NCBI RefSeq assembly: GCF_000478605.2
Contig: NZ_ASHX02000001.1
Coordinates: forward strand, 558,001 to 622,000
Direction: 5' to 3'
DNA from: Streptomyces thermolilacinus SPC6
Lineage (GTDB): Bacteria > Actinomycetota > Actinomycetes > Streptomycetales > Streptomycetaceae
DNA: 64,000 nucleotides
Part shown: positions 26,269 through 33,717 of the stretch, in pieces
How the letters are laid out: each line of letters starts with the position of its first letter
Numbering within the stretch: the first letter of the stretch is position 1
Made by a program: the position numbers and the translations under genes
Notes under the pieces: model-generated
What the model was told of the DNA's origin: nothing
What the model saw: only the letters and a program-made list of their open reading frames with translations
The model's database searches: none

Positions 26269-27219
26269 TCACGGGCGGGTCCTTTCGGTGCGGCGGGTGA
26301 CCGTGCGGGTGTCGAGCCCCGACAGGCCGCGCACGGCGACGTACGCCTTCTCCCGGCCGGGCAGCGAGACACGGCCGCGCAGTACGGCACCGGGGTCGCG
26401 CTCGATGCGGTCGAGGAGGCGGCGGTAGATCCCGGCCATGGCGGCCACGCAGGCGCCGCTGCGCCGGTCGAGCAGGGGCAGCAGCCGGTAGCCCTCGGCG
26501 AACAGGGCACGGGCGCGGCGCACCTCGTGGTGGACGAGGCCGGTGAAGTCGGCGTCCGGCGGCGGGGTGGCGGTGTGGAAGCCGCCGGAGCAGCCGAACT
26601 TGGCGAGCTCCTCGGCGGGCAGGTAGCTGCGCCCGTTGGCGGCGTCCTCGCGCAGGTCGCGCAGGATGTTGGTGAGCTGGAGCGCGAGACCGAGCGTGTC
26701 GGCGTACTGGGGGGCGCGGGCGGCGTCGCGCGCCCCCGGAGTCGTACCGAACACGCCGAGGGAGAGGCGTCCGATGGCACCGGCGACGCAGCGGCAGTAC
26801 GCCTTCAGGTCGTCCCATGTCTCGTACGTCCGGCCGCGCACGTCCATCAGCACGCCGTCGATCAGCTCGTCGAGGCCCTCCAGCGGCAGCGGGAAGCGGC
26901 GGGCCGAGTCGGCGAGGGCGACGGCCACGGGGTCCGTGTCGTCCTCCGCGACGGCGCCGCGCCGGATGCGGCCGAGCACGTCGCGGGCGGCTTCGAGGCG
27001 GCTCTGCTTGGCGTCGGGCCCGAGGGTGCCGTCGCCGATGTCGTCCACGCGCCGCGAGAACGCGTACAGCGCCGACATGGCCTGCCGCTTCTCGGCCGGG
27101 AGGAGGCGGATGCCGTACGCGAAGTTCCTGGCCTGCCGCGCGGTGACGGCCTCGCAGTAGCTGTACGCGGCCTGGACGTGCGGGGACATCTGGATCGTCG
27201 TGTCCACGGTGGTGGTCAC
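26269..27219 (-). CDS. hpnD: presqualene diphosphate synthase
   Basis: A 316-residue squalene/phytoene synthase-family enzyme. The Asp clusters are RRVDDIGDG (about 55-63) and NILRDLREDAANGR (about 175-188). HpnD condenses two farnesyl diphosphates to presqualene diphosphate. The GTG at 27219 overlaps the hpnC stop as GTGA; an in-frame GTG at 27207 is possible. HpnC and HpnD adjacent to HpnE form the three-enzyme bacterial squalene route. Confidence 0.9.
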   Translation of the reverse strand: MTTTVDTTIQMSPHVQAAYSYCEAVTARQARNFAYGIRLLPAEKRQAMSALYAFSRRVDDIGDGTLGPDAKQSRLEAARDVLGRIRRGAVAEDDTDPVAVALADSARRFPLPLEGLDELIDGVLMDVRGRTYETWDDLKAYCRCVAGAIGRLSLGVFGTTPGARDAARAPQYADTLGLALQLTNILRDLREDAANGRSYLPAEELAKFGCSGGFHTATPPPDADFTGLVHHEVRRARALFAEGYRLLPLLDRRSGACVAAMAGIYRRLLDRIERDPGAVLRGRVSLPGREKAYVAVRGLSGLDTRTVTRRTERTRP

Positions 27220-28133
27220 CCCTCTCCGCGCGCTGCTCGCCACACCGCTCCGGCGCGGCGGAGCAGGCGGTGTCTGGGGGCTCGGGGCGGTCCGGGGAGC
27301 ACGTCGTACCGGGCGGCCCTGATGGCGTCGAGGGCGGCGTGGCCGCCCGCGACGAAACCGGCGAGGAGGAGCCTGAGCCTGCCGTGGACGCTGCCGACGA
27401 GCGGGGCGCCCTCGTCCAGCAGGGCGCGGGCGCGCTCCGCCTCGTACGCGACGAGGGCGCGGACGGAGGCGTTGGCGGTGGGGCGGGCGAGGTCGGCCTC
27501 GGTGACGCGGAAGCGGGCCATGTCGTCGGCGGGGAGGTAGATCCGGTCGCGGCGGAGGTCCTCGGCGACGTCCTGGAGGTGCTCGACGATCTGGAGGGCG
27601 GTGCAGATCGCGTCGGAGCGGCGGACGCGCTCGGGGGTGGAGGTGCCGCTGATCGCGAGGACGAGCCGCCCGACGGGGTTGGCGGACAGCTCGCAGTACG
27701 CGAGGAGGTCGTCGTAGGTGGTGTAGCGGCGGACGCGCTGGTCCTGCCGGTTGGCCTCGATGAGCGCGAGGAACGGCTCGGGCGCGAGGTCGTGGCGGCG
27801 GACGGTGGCGCGGACGGAGGCGAGCAGCGGGTGGGCGGTGCCTCCGGGCGCGCCACCGTACGTCCCGCCGTCGTCCTCGAAGAGGCGCAGCAGCTCGGCC
27901 TCCAGGGCGTCGAGGAGCGCTTCGGGGCCGTCGTCGGGGCGGGCGCCGAGGAGGCGGGCGTCGGCGCCGCCGGGGGCGAGGTCGCCGTCGCCGATGTCGT
28001 CCACCAGGCGGGCGAAGCCGTAGAGGGCCATCAGGTCGGCACGCCACGCCCGGGGCAGGAAGAAGGGGGCCACGGGGAAGTTCTCGTCCGTGGCCTTGTC
28101 GAGAGTCGTACGCGCGGGGGCGTCGGGGGTCAC
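27216..28133 (-). CDS. hpnC: hydroxysqualene synthase
   Basis: A 305-residue member of the squalene/phytoene synthase family. The first Asp cluster is ARLVDDIGDGD (about 41-51); the second is HLQDVAEDLRRDR (about 187-199). HpnC converts presqualene diphosphate to hydroxysqualene. It is the first large gene of the hopanoid operon. Its GTG at 28133 overlaps the end of a 32-codon frame as GTGA. A likely promoter lies about 135 bases upstream. Confidence 0.9.
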   Translation of the reverse strand: MTPDAPARTTLDKATDENFPVAPFFLPRAWRADLMALYGFARLVDDIGDGDLAPGGADARLLGARPDDGPEALLDALEAELLRLFEDDGGTYGGAPGGTAHPLLASVRATVRRHDLAPEPFLALIEANRQDQRVRRYTTYDDLLAYCELSANPVGRLVLAISGTSTPERVRRSDAICTALQIVEHLQDVAEDLRRDRIYLPADDMARFRVTEADLARPTANASVRALVAYEAERARALLDEGAPLVGSVHGRLRLLLAGFVAGGHAALDAIRAARYDVLPGPPRAPRHRLLRRAGAVWRAARGEG

Positions 28134-28228
28134 CTGCCGGACACCCGTCGCCGTCGGCCGCTCCGCTCGGGGACGGCGGGACCCTCGGTCAGCCGCGACC
28201 CTGGGGTCGGCTGGGGATTCTCCGTCAT
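28130..28228 (-). CDS. possible 32-residue leader frame before hpnC
   Basis: An ATG at 28228 opens a 32-codon frame (starts MTENPQPTPG, ends RRRRVSGR) whose TGA overlaps the hpnC GTG as GTGA. GGGAGA lies 11 bases before the ATG. It lies inside the presumed mRNA leader. The pattern suggests coupling, but the peptide is Pro/Arg-rich and could be chance. Confidence 0.35.
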   Translation of the reverse strand: MTENPQPTPGSRLTEGPAVPERSGRRRRVSGR

Positions 28229-28267
28229 GGCCGTCACGTCTCCCGTTCTACACCGCGCACCCAAAAC

Positions 28268-28296
28268 ATCCTATTTCGGACACGCCGCCGGTCCTC
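28268..28296 (-). promoter_or_regulatory. likely promoter of the hopanoid operon
   Basis: On the minus strand GAGGAC (28296-28291), a 17-base spacer and TAGGAT (28273-28268) form a fair match to a vegetative sigma (HrdB) promoter. It lies 40 bases before the 32-codon frame. Confidence 0.45.
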
Positions 28297-28393
28297 TGGA
28301 ACTATCACCACACGTGGCGTGAAAGAACCGGTACAGCTTACGTCGTTCGCCCCGTACGGCCCCGTCCGGCTCGCGGCACGCACACCCGTGACA

Positions 28394-28427
28394 CGGGGCC
28401 CGGACCGCTGTGCCCGGCCGGGCCCCG
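28394..28427 (-). terminator. terminator of the polymer/ABC operon
   Basis: A 10-bp GC stem (CGGGGCCCGG with its complement, 14-base loop) starts 36 bases past the stop of the ABC ATPase gene. Confidence 0.6.
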
Positions 28428-28463
28428 CTGGCGTGGCGTGCGGTTCGACGGAGAGGCGGGCGA

Positions 28464-29267
28464 CTAGCGGCCGGTCTCCTTCTCGTACGCCCGGAGGACC
28501 TCGTCGGTCGGCCCGTCCATCAGCAGCTCGCCCTTTTCCAGCCACAGCACCCGGTCACACGTGTCGCGGATCGACTTGTTGCTGTGGCTCACCAGGAAGA
28601 CCGTGCCGGCCTCCTTGCGGAGCTCGCGGATGCGCTCCTCGGAGCGGATCTGGAACTTGCGGTCACCCGTCGCCAGCGCCTCGTCGATCATCAGGACGTC
28701 GTGGTTCTTGGCGGCGGCGATGGCGAAGCGGAGCCGGGCTCCCATGCCGGAGGAGTACGTCCGCATGGGCAGGGTGATGAAGTCGCCCTTCTCGTTGATG
28801 CCCGAGAAGTCGACGATGTCCTGGTAGCGCTCCTTGATCTCCTCGCGGGACATGCCCATCGCGAGGCCGCCGAGGATCACATTGCGCTCACCGGTCAGGT
28901 CACCCATGAGGGCGGCGTTGACGCCGAGGAGCGAGGGCTGGCCGTCGGTGTAGACCTTGCCCCGCTCGGTGGGCAGCAGGCCGGCGATGGCCCGCAGCAG
29001 GGTGGACTTCCCCGAGCCGTTGGTGCCGATGAGGCCGATGGCCTCGCCCCGGTACGCGGTGAAGGAGACGCCGCGCACGGCGTGGACCTTCCGAACGCCC
29101 CGGCTCTCGCCCTTGTCGCGGCGCAGGATGCGGCTGAGTGCCGCCGTGGCGCTGCCCTTGCCCGCGGAGCCGCCGCCGTTGACCCGGTACACGATGTGCA
29201 CGTCGTCGGCGATCACGGTGGGGATGCGCGGCCCGGTCGGGCGGGCGCCGTCGATGTCGTCAGCCAC
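28464..29267 (-). CDS. ABC exporter ATPase, TagH/Wzt type
   Basis: A 267-residue ATP-binding protein. Walker A is GTNGSGKST (about 81-89), the signature YSSGMGARL lies near 169-177, Walker B is DVLMIDEAL, and the switch His is in LVSHS. An insert of about 30 residues before the Walker A strand, and lack of a periplasmic partner, fit the polysaccharide/teichoic-acid exporters (TagH, RfbE, Wzt). It overlaps its permease by eight bases. It would energise export of the surface polymer made by the upstream genes of the operon. Confidence 0.88.
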   Translation of the reverse strand: MADDIDGARPTGPRIPTVIADDVHIVYRVNGGGSAGKGSATAALSRILRRDKGESRGVRKVHAVRGVSFTAYRGEAIGLIGTNGSGKSTLLRAIAGLLPTERGKVYTDGQPSLLGVNAALMGDLTGERNVILGGLAMGMSREEIKERYQDIVDFSGINEKGDFITLPMRTYSSGMGARLRFAIAAAKNHDVLMIDEALATGDRKFQIRSEERIRELRKEAGTVFLVSHSNKSIRDTCDRVLWLEKGELLMDGPTDEVLRAYEKETGR

Positions 29268-30189
29268 GGCCGTACCGCTCCTCAGCCTTCCAGAAGAACA
29301 CGAACCCGGCGACGCCGACGACGACCGCCCACAGCACCGCGGCCGCCCAGACGTGGTCGGGCAGGTTGTCGGAGGTGTAGCCCTCGATCAGCGCGAAGCG
29401 GATGAGGTCCATGTACACGGCCGCCGGGTTGTACATCAGGACGTCCGCGATCCACGCGGGCTTGTCCCGCAGCATGATCGGGATGGAGAACATCACGCCG
29501 GACGCGTACATCCACGTCCGCATGATGAACGGCATGAGCTGCGCCAGGTCGGGCGTCCTGCTGCCGAGCCGCGCCATGATCATCGCGAGGCCCGTGTTGA
29601 ACATGAACTGCAGCGCCAGCGCGGGCACGATCAGCAGCCAGGCGAGCGACGGGTAGCTGCCGAACACCGCCACGATGACGAACAGCACCAGCATCGAGTA
29701 CAGCAGCTGCTGAAGCTGCTGGAGCGCGAGCGAGATGGGCAGCGAGGCGCGCGGGAAGTGCAGCGCCCGCACCAGGCCCAGGTTCCCGGAGATCGACTTC
29801 ACGCCGGACATCACGGAGGTCTGCGTGAACATGAACACGAAGACGCCCGTCACCAGGAACGGGACGTAGACCTGCTTGTCCATGCCCCGGCCGGCGTCCA
29901 GGATCAGGCCGAAGATCGCGAAGTACACCGCGGCGTTCAGCAGCGGCGTGGCCACCTGCCACAGCTGGCCGAGGCGGGCCTGGCTGTACTGGGCCGTGAG
30001 CTTCGCCCGGGAGAACGTCAGGATGAAGTGACGCCGTCCCCACAGCTGCCGGACGTACTCCGCGAGGCCCGGCCGGGCGCCGCTCACCGACAGGCCGTAC
30101 TTGGCCGCCAGCTCAGCCGGCGTCAGGCCGTCGTCGGGCGAGGGCGGGACACTCACGGCGACCGCTCGGTCGTGGGTTGTCTCACTCAC
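29260..30189 (-). CDS. ABC exporter permease, TagG/ABC-2 type
   Basis: A 309-residue membrane protein of the ABC-2 polysaccharide-exporter type. An N-terminal cytoplasmic part of about 85 residues holds LTAQYSQARLGQLWQVATPLLNA, the amphipathic entry typical of TagG/Wzm. Six hydrophobic segments follow. The GTG at 30189 is used. It lies 106 bases after the glycosyltransferase, with a hairpin in the gap, and overlaps the ATPase gene. Together they form the exporter of the operon's product. Confidence 0.88.
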   Translation of the reverse strand: MSETTHDRAVAVSVPPSPDDGLTPAELAAKYGLSVSGARPGLAEYVRQLWGRRHFILTFSRAKLTAQYSQARLGQLWQVATPLLNAAVYFAIFGLILDAGRGMDKQVYVPFLVTGVFVFMFTQTSVMSGVKSISGNLGLVRALHFPRASLPISLALQQLQQLLYSMLVLFVIVAVFGSYPSLAWLLIVPALALQFMFNTGLAMIMARLGSRTPDLAQLMPFIMRTWMYASGVMFSIPIMLRDKPAWIADVLMYNPAAVYMDLIRFALIEGYTSDNLPDHVWAAAVLWAVVVGVAGFVFFWKAEERYGRG

Positions 30190-30231
30190 AGGTCGAAACT
30201 TTCGTGTTCACGGTGCGGGGGCGGAAGGGGT

Positions 30232-30281
30232 GCGGCGCGGTGTCCGGTCAGGGTGGCGTCCCTTTCCGGACACCGTGCCGC
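30232..30281. promoter_or_regulatory. 16-bp hairpin between the glycosyltransferase and exporter genes
   Basis: Inverted arms 30232-30247 and 30266-30281 (GCGGCGCGGTGTCCGG, one mismatch) with an 18-base loop lie in the 106-base gap. It may be a weak terminator or an mRNA processing site that lowers exporter expression. Confidence 0.45.
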
Positions 30282-30295
30282 CGGGTCCGAGCTTG

Positions 30296-31168
30296 TCAGA
30301 TGACGGGCGGCCGGCCCAGTCGCGTGAGGCGCCACACCGTACGCCACCGCATGGGGCGCCGGGGCCCGCAGGGCGTCGTCCAGCCCTCCTTGAAGCCCCC
30401 GAACCACGCCTTCAGCGCGGGCCCCGACGGGCGCCTCAGCAGGGTGAGCAGCAGCCATACCCCGACGTACACCGGGACCAGCGGCGCGGGCAGGTTGCGG
30501 CGGGCCAGCCAGACCCGGTTCCGCGCCACCATCCGGTGGTAGACGGCGTGCCGGGACGGGGCGGTCGTGGGGTGGTGGAGCACCATGTCCGACCGGTAGT
30601 CGATCATCCAGCCCGCGTCCAGGGCGCGCCAGGCGAGGTCGGTCTCCTCGTGCGCGTAGAAGAACTCGCCGGGCAGCGGCCCGACCTGCTCGATGACCTT
30701 GGTCCGTACGGCGCTGGCGCCGCCGAGGAACGTCGTCACGCGGGAGGACCGCATCGGGTCGGAGGCCCGCAGCCGGGGCACGTGCCGCCGCTGGGTGACT
30801 CCGGTGTCCGGGTCGGCGATGCGGAAGCTGACGATGCCGAGCCGCGGGTCGGCGGTGAACGCCTCGCGGATGAGCTGGGCGGTGTCCTTGTTGGGCAGCA
30901 GCCCGTCGTCGTCGAGGAACAGCAGCACGTCCACGTCGGAGCCGTTCGGCCCGAACGCCTCGATGCCGACGTTGCGGCCGCCGGGGATGCCCAGGTTCTC
31001 GGGCAGGTCGACGCTGCGGACCCAGCCGGGGACGCCCCGGACGGGGGCGCCGTTGCCGACGACGACGACCTCGACCGGCTCGCCGGCCTGGCGGGCGACG
31101 GACTCGATCAGGGCGTTCAGGTCGTCGGGGCGGTCGCCCATGGTGATGATGACGGCACCGAGTTTCAT
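30296..31168 (-). CDS. family 2 glycosyltransferase
   Basis: A 290-residue GT-A fold transferase. The N-terminal GAVIITMGDRPDDL begins the nucleotide-binding sheet. The acidic metal motif is FLDDDG (about 84-89), and a FLGGAS then FFYAHEETDLAWRA acceptor/catalytic stretch lies near 150-185. A hydrophobic helix near 225-245 suggests membrane association. It should transfer a sugar to a lipid-linked or polymer acceptor. The ATG at 31168 has GAGGTGA upstream and lies five bases after the CDP-alcohol transferase. Confidence 0.88.
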   Translation of the reverse strand: MKLGAVIITMGDRPDDLNALIESVARQAGEPVEVVVVGNGAPVRGVPGWVRSVDLPENLGIPGGRNVGIEAFGPNGSDVDVLLFLDDDGLLPNKDTAQLIREAFTADPRLGIVSFRIADPDTGVTQRRHVPRLRASDPMRSSRVTTFLGGASAVRTKVIEQVGPLPGEFFYAHEETDLAWRALDAGWMIDYRSDMVLHHPTTAPSRHAVYHRMVARNRVWLARRNLPAPLVPVYVGVWLLLTLLRRPSGPALKAWFGGFKEGWTTPCGPRRPMRWRTVWRLTRLGRPPVI

Positions 31169-31173
31169 GTCCG

Positions 31174-31953
31174 TCACCTCAGCCTGCTGGACGCGAGGAT
31201 CGACACGAGGTGCAGCAGCGTCTGGAGCAGCGCGATCCCGGCGAGGACGGCGACACCGAGGCGGCTGAAGAACAGGTCGCCGCGGACCGTGTCGGCGACG
31301 GCGAGGACCAGGATCAGCAAGCTGGCCTCGATGCCGAGGGGGAGCCGGTGGAACTTGATCGCGGCGGCGGCGCGGCGGGCCAGCGCCAGACCGGACGAGC
31401 GCGGCTCGGACGCCGCCTCCTTCACCGGCGGCAGCCCGCCCTGGTGCCGGGCGACGGCGACCAGGTCGGTCTCCGCCTTGATCAGTACGGCTCCGAGCGC
31501 GGCGAGCGTGCCGAGGAACGCCCACAGCCAGTCGATGCGCCCGCTCCCCCACAGGTCGGCGGCGCGCAGGCCGAAGCCGACCAGCACGGCCGCGTCGCAC
31601 AGGTAGGCGCCGACACGGTCGAGGTAGACACCGCCCAGGGAGAACTGCTTCTTCCAGCGGGCGACCTCGCCGTCGACGCAGTCGAGCAGCAGGTACAACT
31701 GCACCATGAGCACGCCGAGCAGCGCCCCGGGGATGCCGGGGATGAGGAGCGCCGGGGCGGCCAGCGCGCCGGCGACCGTCATCACGTACGTGAGCTGGTT
31801 CGGCGTGACCTTCGTCGTGACCAGGTGACGGGTCACGCGCAGCGAGACCTCGCGCATGTAGAGGCGGCCGCCCCAGTGCTCGCCGCTGCGCCGGTCCTTC
31901 ACACCCGGCGGGTGGACGACGGGGCGGAGCTCAGCTACCGATGGTTTTTGCAT
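31174..31953 (-). CDS. CDP-alcohol phosphatidyltransferase-family membrane protein (degenerate motif)
   Basis: A 259-residue integral membrane protein. The CDP-alcohol signature is DCVDGEVARWKKQFSLGG, then VYLD, near 105-126. The usual fourth Asp, expected four residues after the last Asp (DRVGA), is Ala here; this Asp is the general base in characterised members. The N-terminal 45 residues are soluble, and about five hydrophobic segments follow. It starts 23 bases inside the dehydrogenase gene. It might use another base, or have a non-catalytic or altered role beside the intact second family member at 33714. Confidence 0.85.
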   Translation of the reverse strand: MQKPSVAELRPVVHPPGVKDRRSGEHWGGRLYMREVSLRVTRHLVTTKVTPNQLTYVMTVAGALAAPALLIPGIPGALLGVLMVQLYLLLDCVDGEVARWKKQFSLGGVYLDRVGAYLCDAAVLVGFGLRAADLWGSGRIDWLWAFLGTLAALGAVLIKAETDLVAVARHQGGLPPVKEAASEPRSSGLALARRAAAAIKFHRLPLGIEASLLILVLAVADTVRGDLFFSRLGVAVLAGIALLQTLLHLVSILASSRLR

Positions 31954-32992
31954 AGTCGGCGTACGCGTCCCTGATCTGGTCGGTGGACAGGTCGAGGTGT
32001 TCCAGGATCGTGAACCGTCCCGGGCGGGTCTGCGGCGCGTAGGCGACGGCCGCGACGAACTCGTCGGCGGTGAAGCCGATGTCCTGGGGCAGCACCGGCA
32101 GGCCGTGGCGGCGGAGCACGTCCGCGAAGAGGCCCGCCTGGTCGTGGGCGCCGCGCAGGTGCATCGCGAAGGCGGCGCCGAGGCCGACCTGCTCGCCGTG
32201 GAGCGCGGCGCGCCGGGGGTGCAGCAGGTCGAAGGCGTGGCTGATCTCGTGGCAGGCGCCGGACGCGGGGCGGGTGTCGCCGCTGATCGACATGGCGATG
32301 CCGGTGAGGAGCAGGGCCTCCGCGAGGACCACGAGGAACTCGTCGTCACCGACGCCGCCGGGGTGGCGGAGCACGGACTCACCGGCGGTGCGGGCCATGG
32401 CGGCGGCGAGCCCGTCGACGGGCTCGCCGGTGACCCGGTGGGACAGCTCCCAGTCGGCGATGGCCGAGATGTTGGACAGGGCGTCGCCGATGCCGGAGCG
32501 GACGAACCGCTGCGGGGCCTCGCGGATCACGTCCAGGTCGACGACCATCGCGATCGGCGAGGGCACGCCGTACGAGCCGCGGCCGTTGTCGTTGTCGAGC
32601 GTGGACACCGGCGAGCAGATGCCGTCGTGGGAGAGGTTCGTCGCGACGGCGACCATGGGCAGGCCGACGCGCGCGGCGGCGTACTTGGTCACGTCGATGA
32701 TCTTGCCGCCGCCGACGCCGACGACGGCGTCGTACCGCTTGCCGCGGATGGCGTCGGCGAGGCGGACGGCGGAGTCGATGGTGCCGTCGTCGACCGTGTA
32801 CCAGTGGGCGTCGGGCAGCAGCGGTTCCAGCTTCTCGCGCAGGGCGCGGCCTGAGCCGTTGCTGATGGCCATGGCGAGCTTGCCGGACGCGGAGATCCGC
32901 TGGTCGGCGAGGAGAGCGGCCAGCTTGTCCATCGCGCCGTCGCTGATGTCGACGACGACCGGCGAGGGGATGAGCCGGGTCAGTACAGGCAC
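31931..32992 (-). CDS. sn-glycerol-1-phosphate dehydrogenase-like enzyme
   Basis: A 353-residue iron-containing-alcohol-dehydrogenase-fold protein of the EgsA/AraM group. The nucleotide-binding GGGKIIDVTKY lies near 94-104. Possible metal ligands are in the DAL stretch (about 170), HEISHAFD (about 251-258) and LHGEQVGLG (about 267-275). Relatives reduce dihydroxyacetone phosphate to sn-glycerol-1-phosphate; here it may make that or another polyol phosphate. The GTG at 32992 lies inside the nucleotidyltransferase gene by 13 bases. The product would be activated by that enzyme and then moved by the CDP-alcohol transferases. Confidence 0.85.
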   Translation of the reverse strand: MPVLTRLIPSPVVVDISDGAMDKLAALLADQRISASGKLAMAISNGSGRALREKLEPLLPDAHWYTVDDGTIDSAVRLADAIRGKRYDAVVGVGGGKIIDVTKYAAARVGLPMVAVATNLSHDGICSPVSTLDNDNGRGSYGVPSPIAMVVDLDVIREAPQRFVRSGIGDALSNISAIADWELSHRVTGEPVDGLAAAMARTAGESVLRHPGGVGDDEFLVVLAEALLLTGIAMSISGDTRPASGACHEISHAFDLLHPRRAALHGEQVGLGAAFAMHLRGAHDQAGLFADVLRRHGLPVLPQDIGFTADEFVAAVAYAPQTRPGRFTILEHLDLSTDQIRDAYADYAKTIGS

Positions 32993-33717
32993 GCGATCTC
33001 ACGGCCCTTCGCGAGGTCGTCGTGGTTGTCGATCTCCACCCAGCGGACCTCTCCGATGGGAGCCACGTCGATCCGGAAGCCGCGGTGGACGAGCTCCTGG
33101 TAGCCGTCCTCGTAGTACAGGTCGGGGTCGCGCTCGAAGGTGGCCTTCAGCGCGTCGGCGAGGTCGTCGGCGGCCTCGGGCTCGATGAGGGTGACGCCGA
33201 TGTACTCGCCGGTGGCGGTGGCCGGGTCCATGAGCTTGGTGATGCGGCGGACACCGAGGCCGTCCTCGGTGATGACCTTCATCTCCTCGTCGGCGAGGGA
33301 CTTCACCGTGTCGAGGGCGAGGATGATCCGCTTGTCGCCGCCGCGCGCCGCCAGGAGGGTGTGCTCGACGGAGACGGGGTGGACCGTGTCGCCGTTGGCG
33401 AGGATGACGCCCTCGCGCAGCACGTCACGGGCGCACCACAGGGAGTAGGCGTTGTTCCACTCCTCGGCCTTGTCGTTCTCGACGAGGGTGAGCTTCAGCC
33501 CGTACGCGGCCTCCAGGGCGGCCTTGCGCTCGTACACGGCCTCCTTGCGGTAGCCGACGACGATCGCGGCCTCGGTGAGGCCGACCTCCGCGAAGTTGGC
33601 GAGGGTGAGGTCGAGGACGGTCTTGTCGCCGTCCACCGGCACGAGAGCCTTCGGAAGGGTGTCGGTGTAGGGGCGCAGACGCCGTCCGGCACCGGCTGCC
33701 AGTACGAGGCCGATCAT
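32980..33717 (-). CDS. nucleotidyltransferase (phosphocholine/polyol-phosphate cytidylyltransferase-like)
   Basis: A 245-residue sugar-phosphate nucleotidyltransferase-fold protein. LAAGAGRRLRPYT with KALVPV at the N-terminus is the nucleotide site. NGDTVH near 108-113 and a WVEIDNHDDL end match the LicC-like cytidylyltransferases. It would activate a phosphorylated alcohol or sugar to the CDP form. The ATG at 33717 overlaps the upstream gene's stop as ATGA. Being fused in operon with the G1P-dehydrogenase-like enzyme and two CDP-alcohol transferases, it probably makes a CDP-polyol. Confidence 0.86.
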   Translation of the reverse strand: MIGLVLAAGAGRRLRPYTDTLPKALVPVDGDKTVLDLTLANFAEVGLTEAAIVVGYRKEAVYERKAALEAAYGLKLTLVENDKAEEWNNAYSLWCARDVLREGVILANGDTVHPVSVEHTLLAARGGDKRIILALDTVKSLADEEMKVITEDGLGVRRITKLMDPATATGEYIGVTLIEPEAADDLADALKATFERDPDLYYEDGYQELVHRGFRIDVAPIGEVRWVEIDNHDDLAKGREIACLY

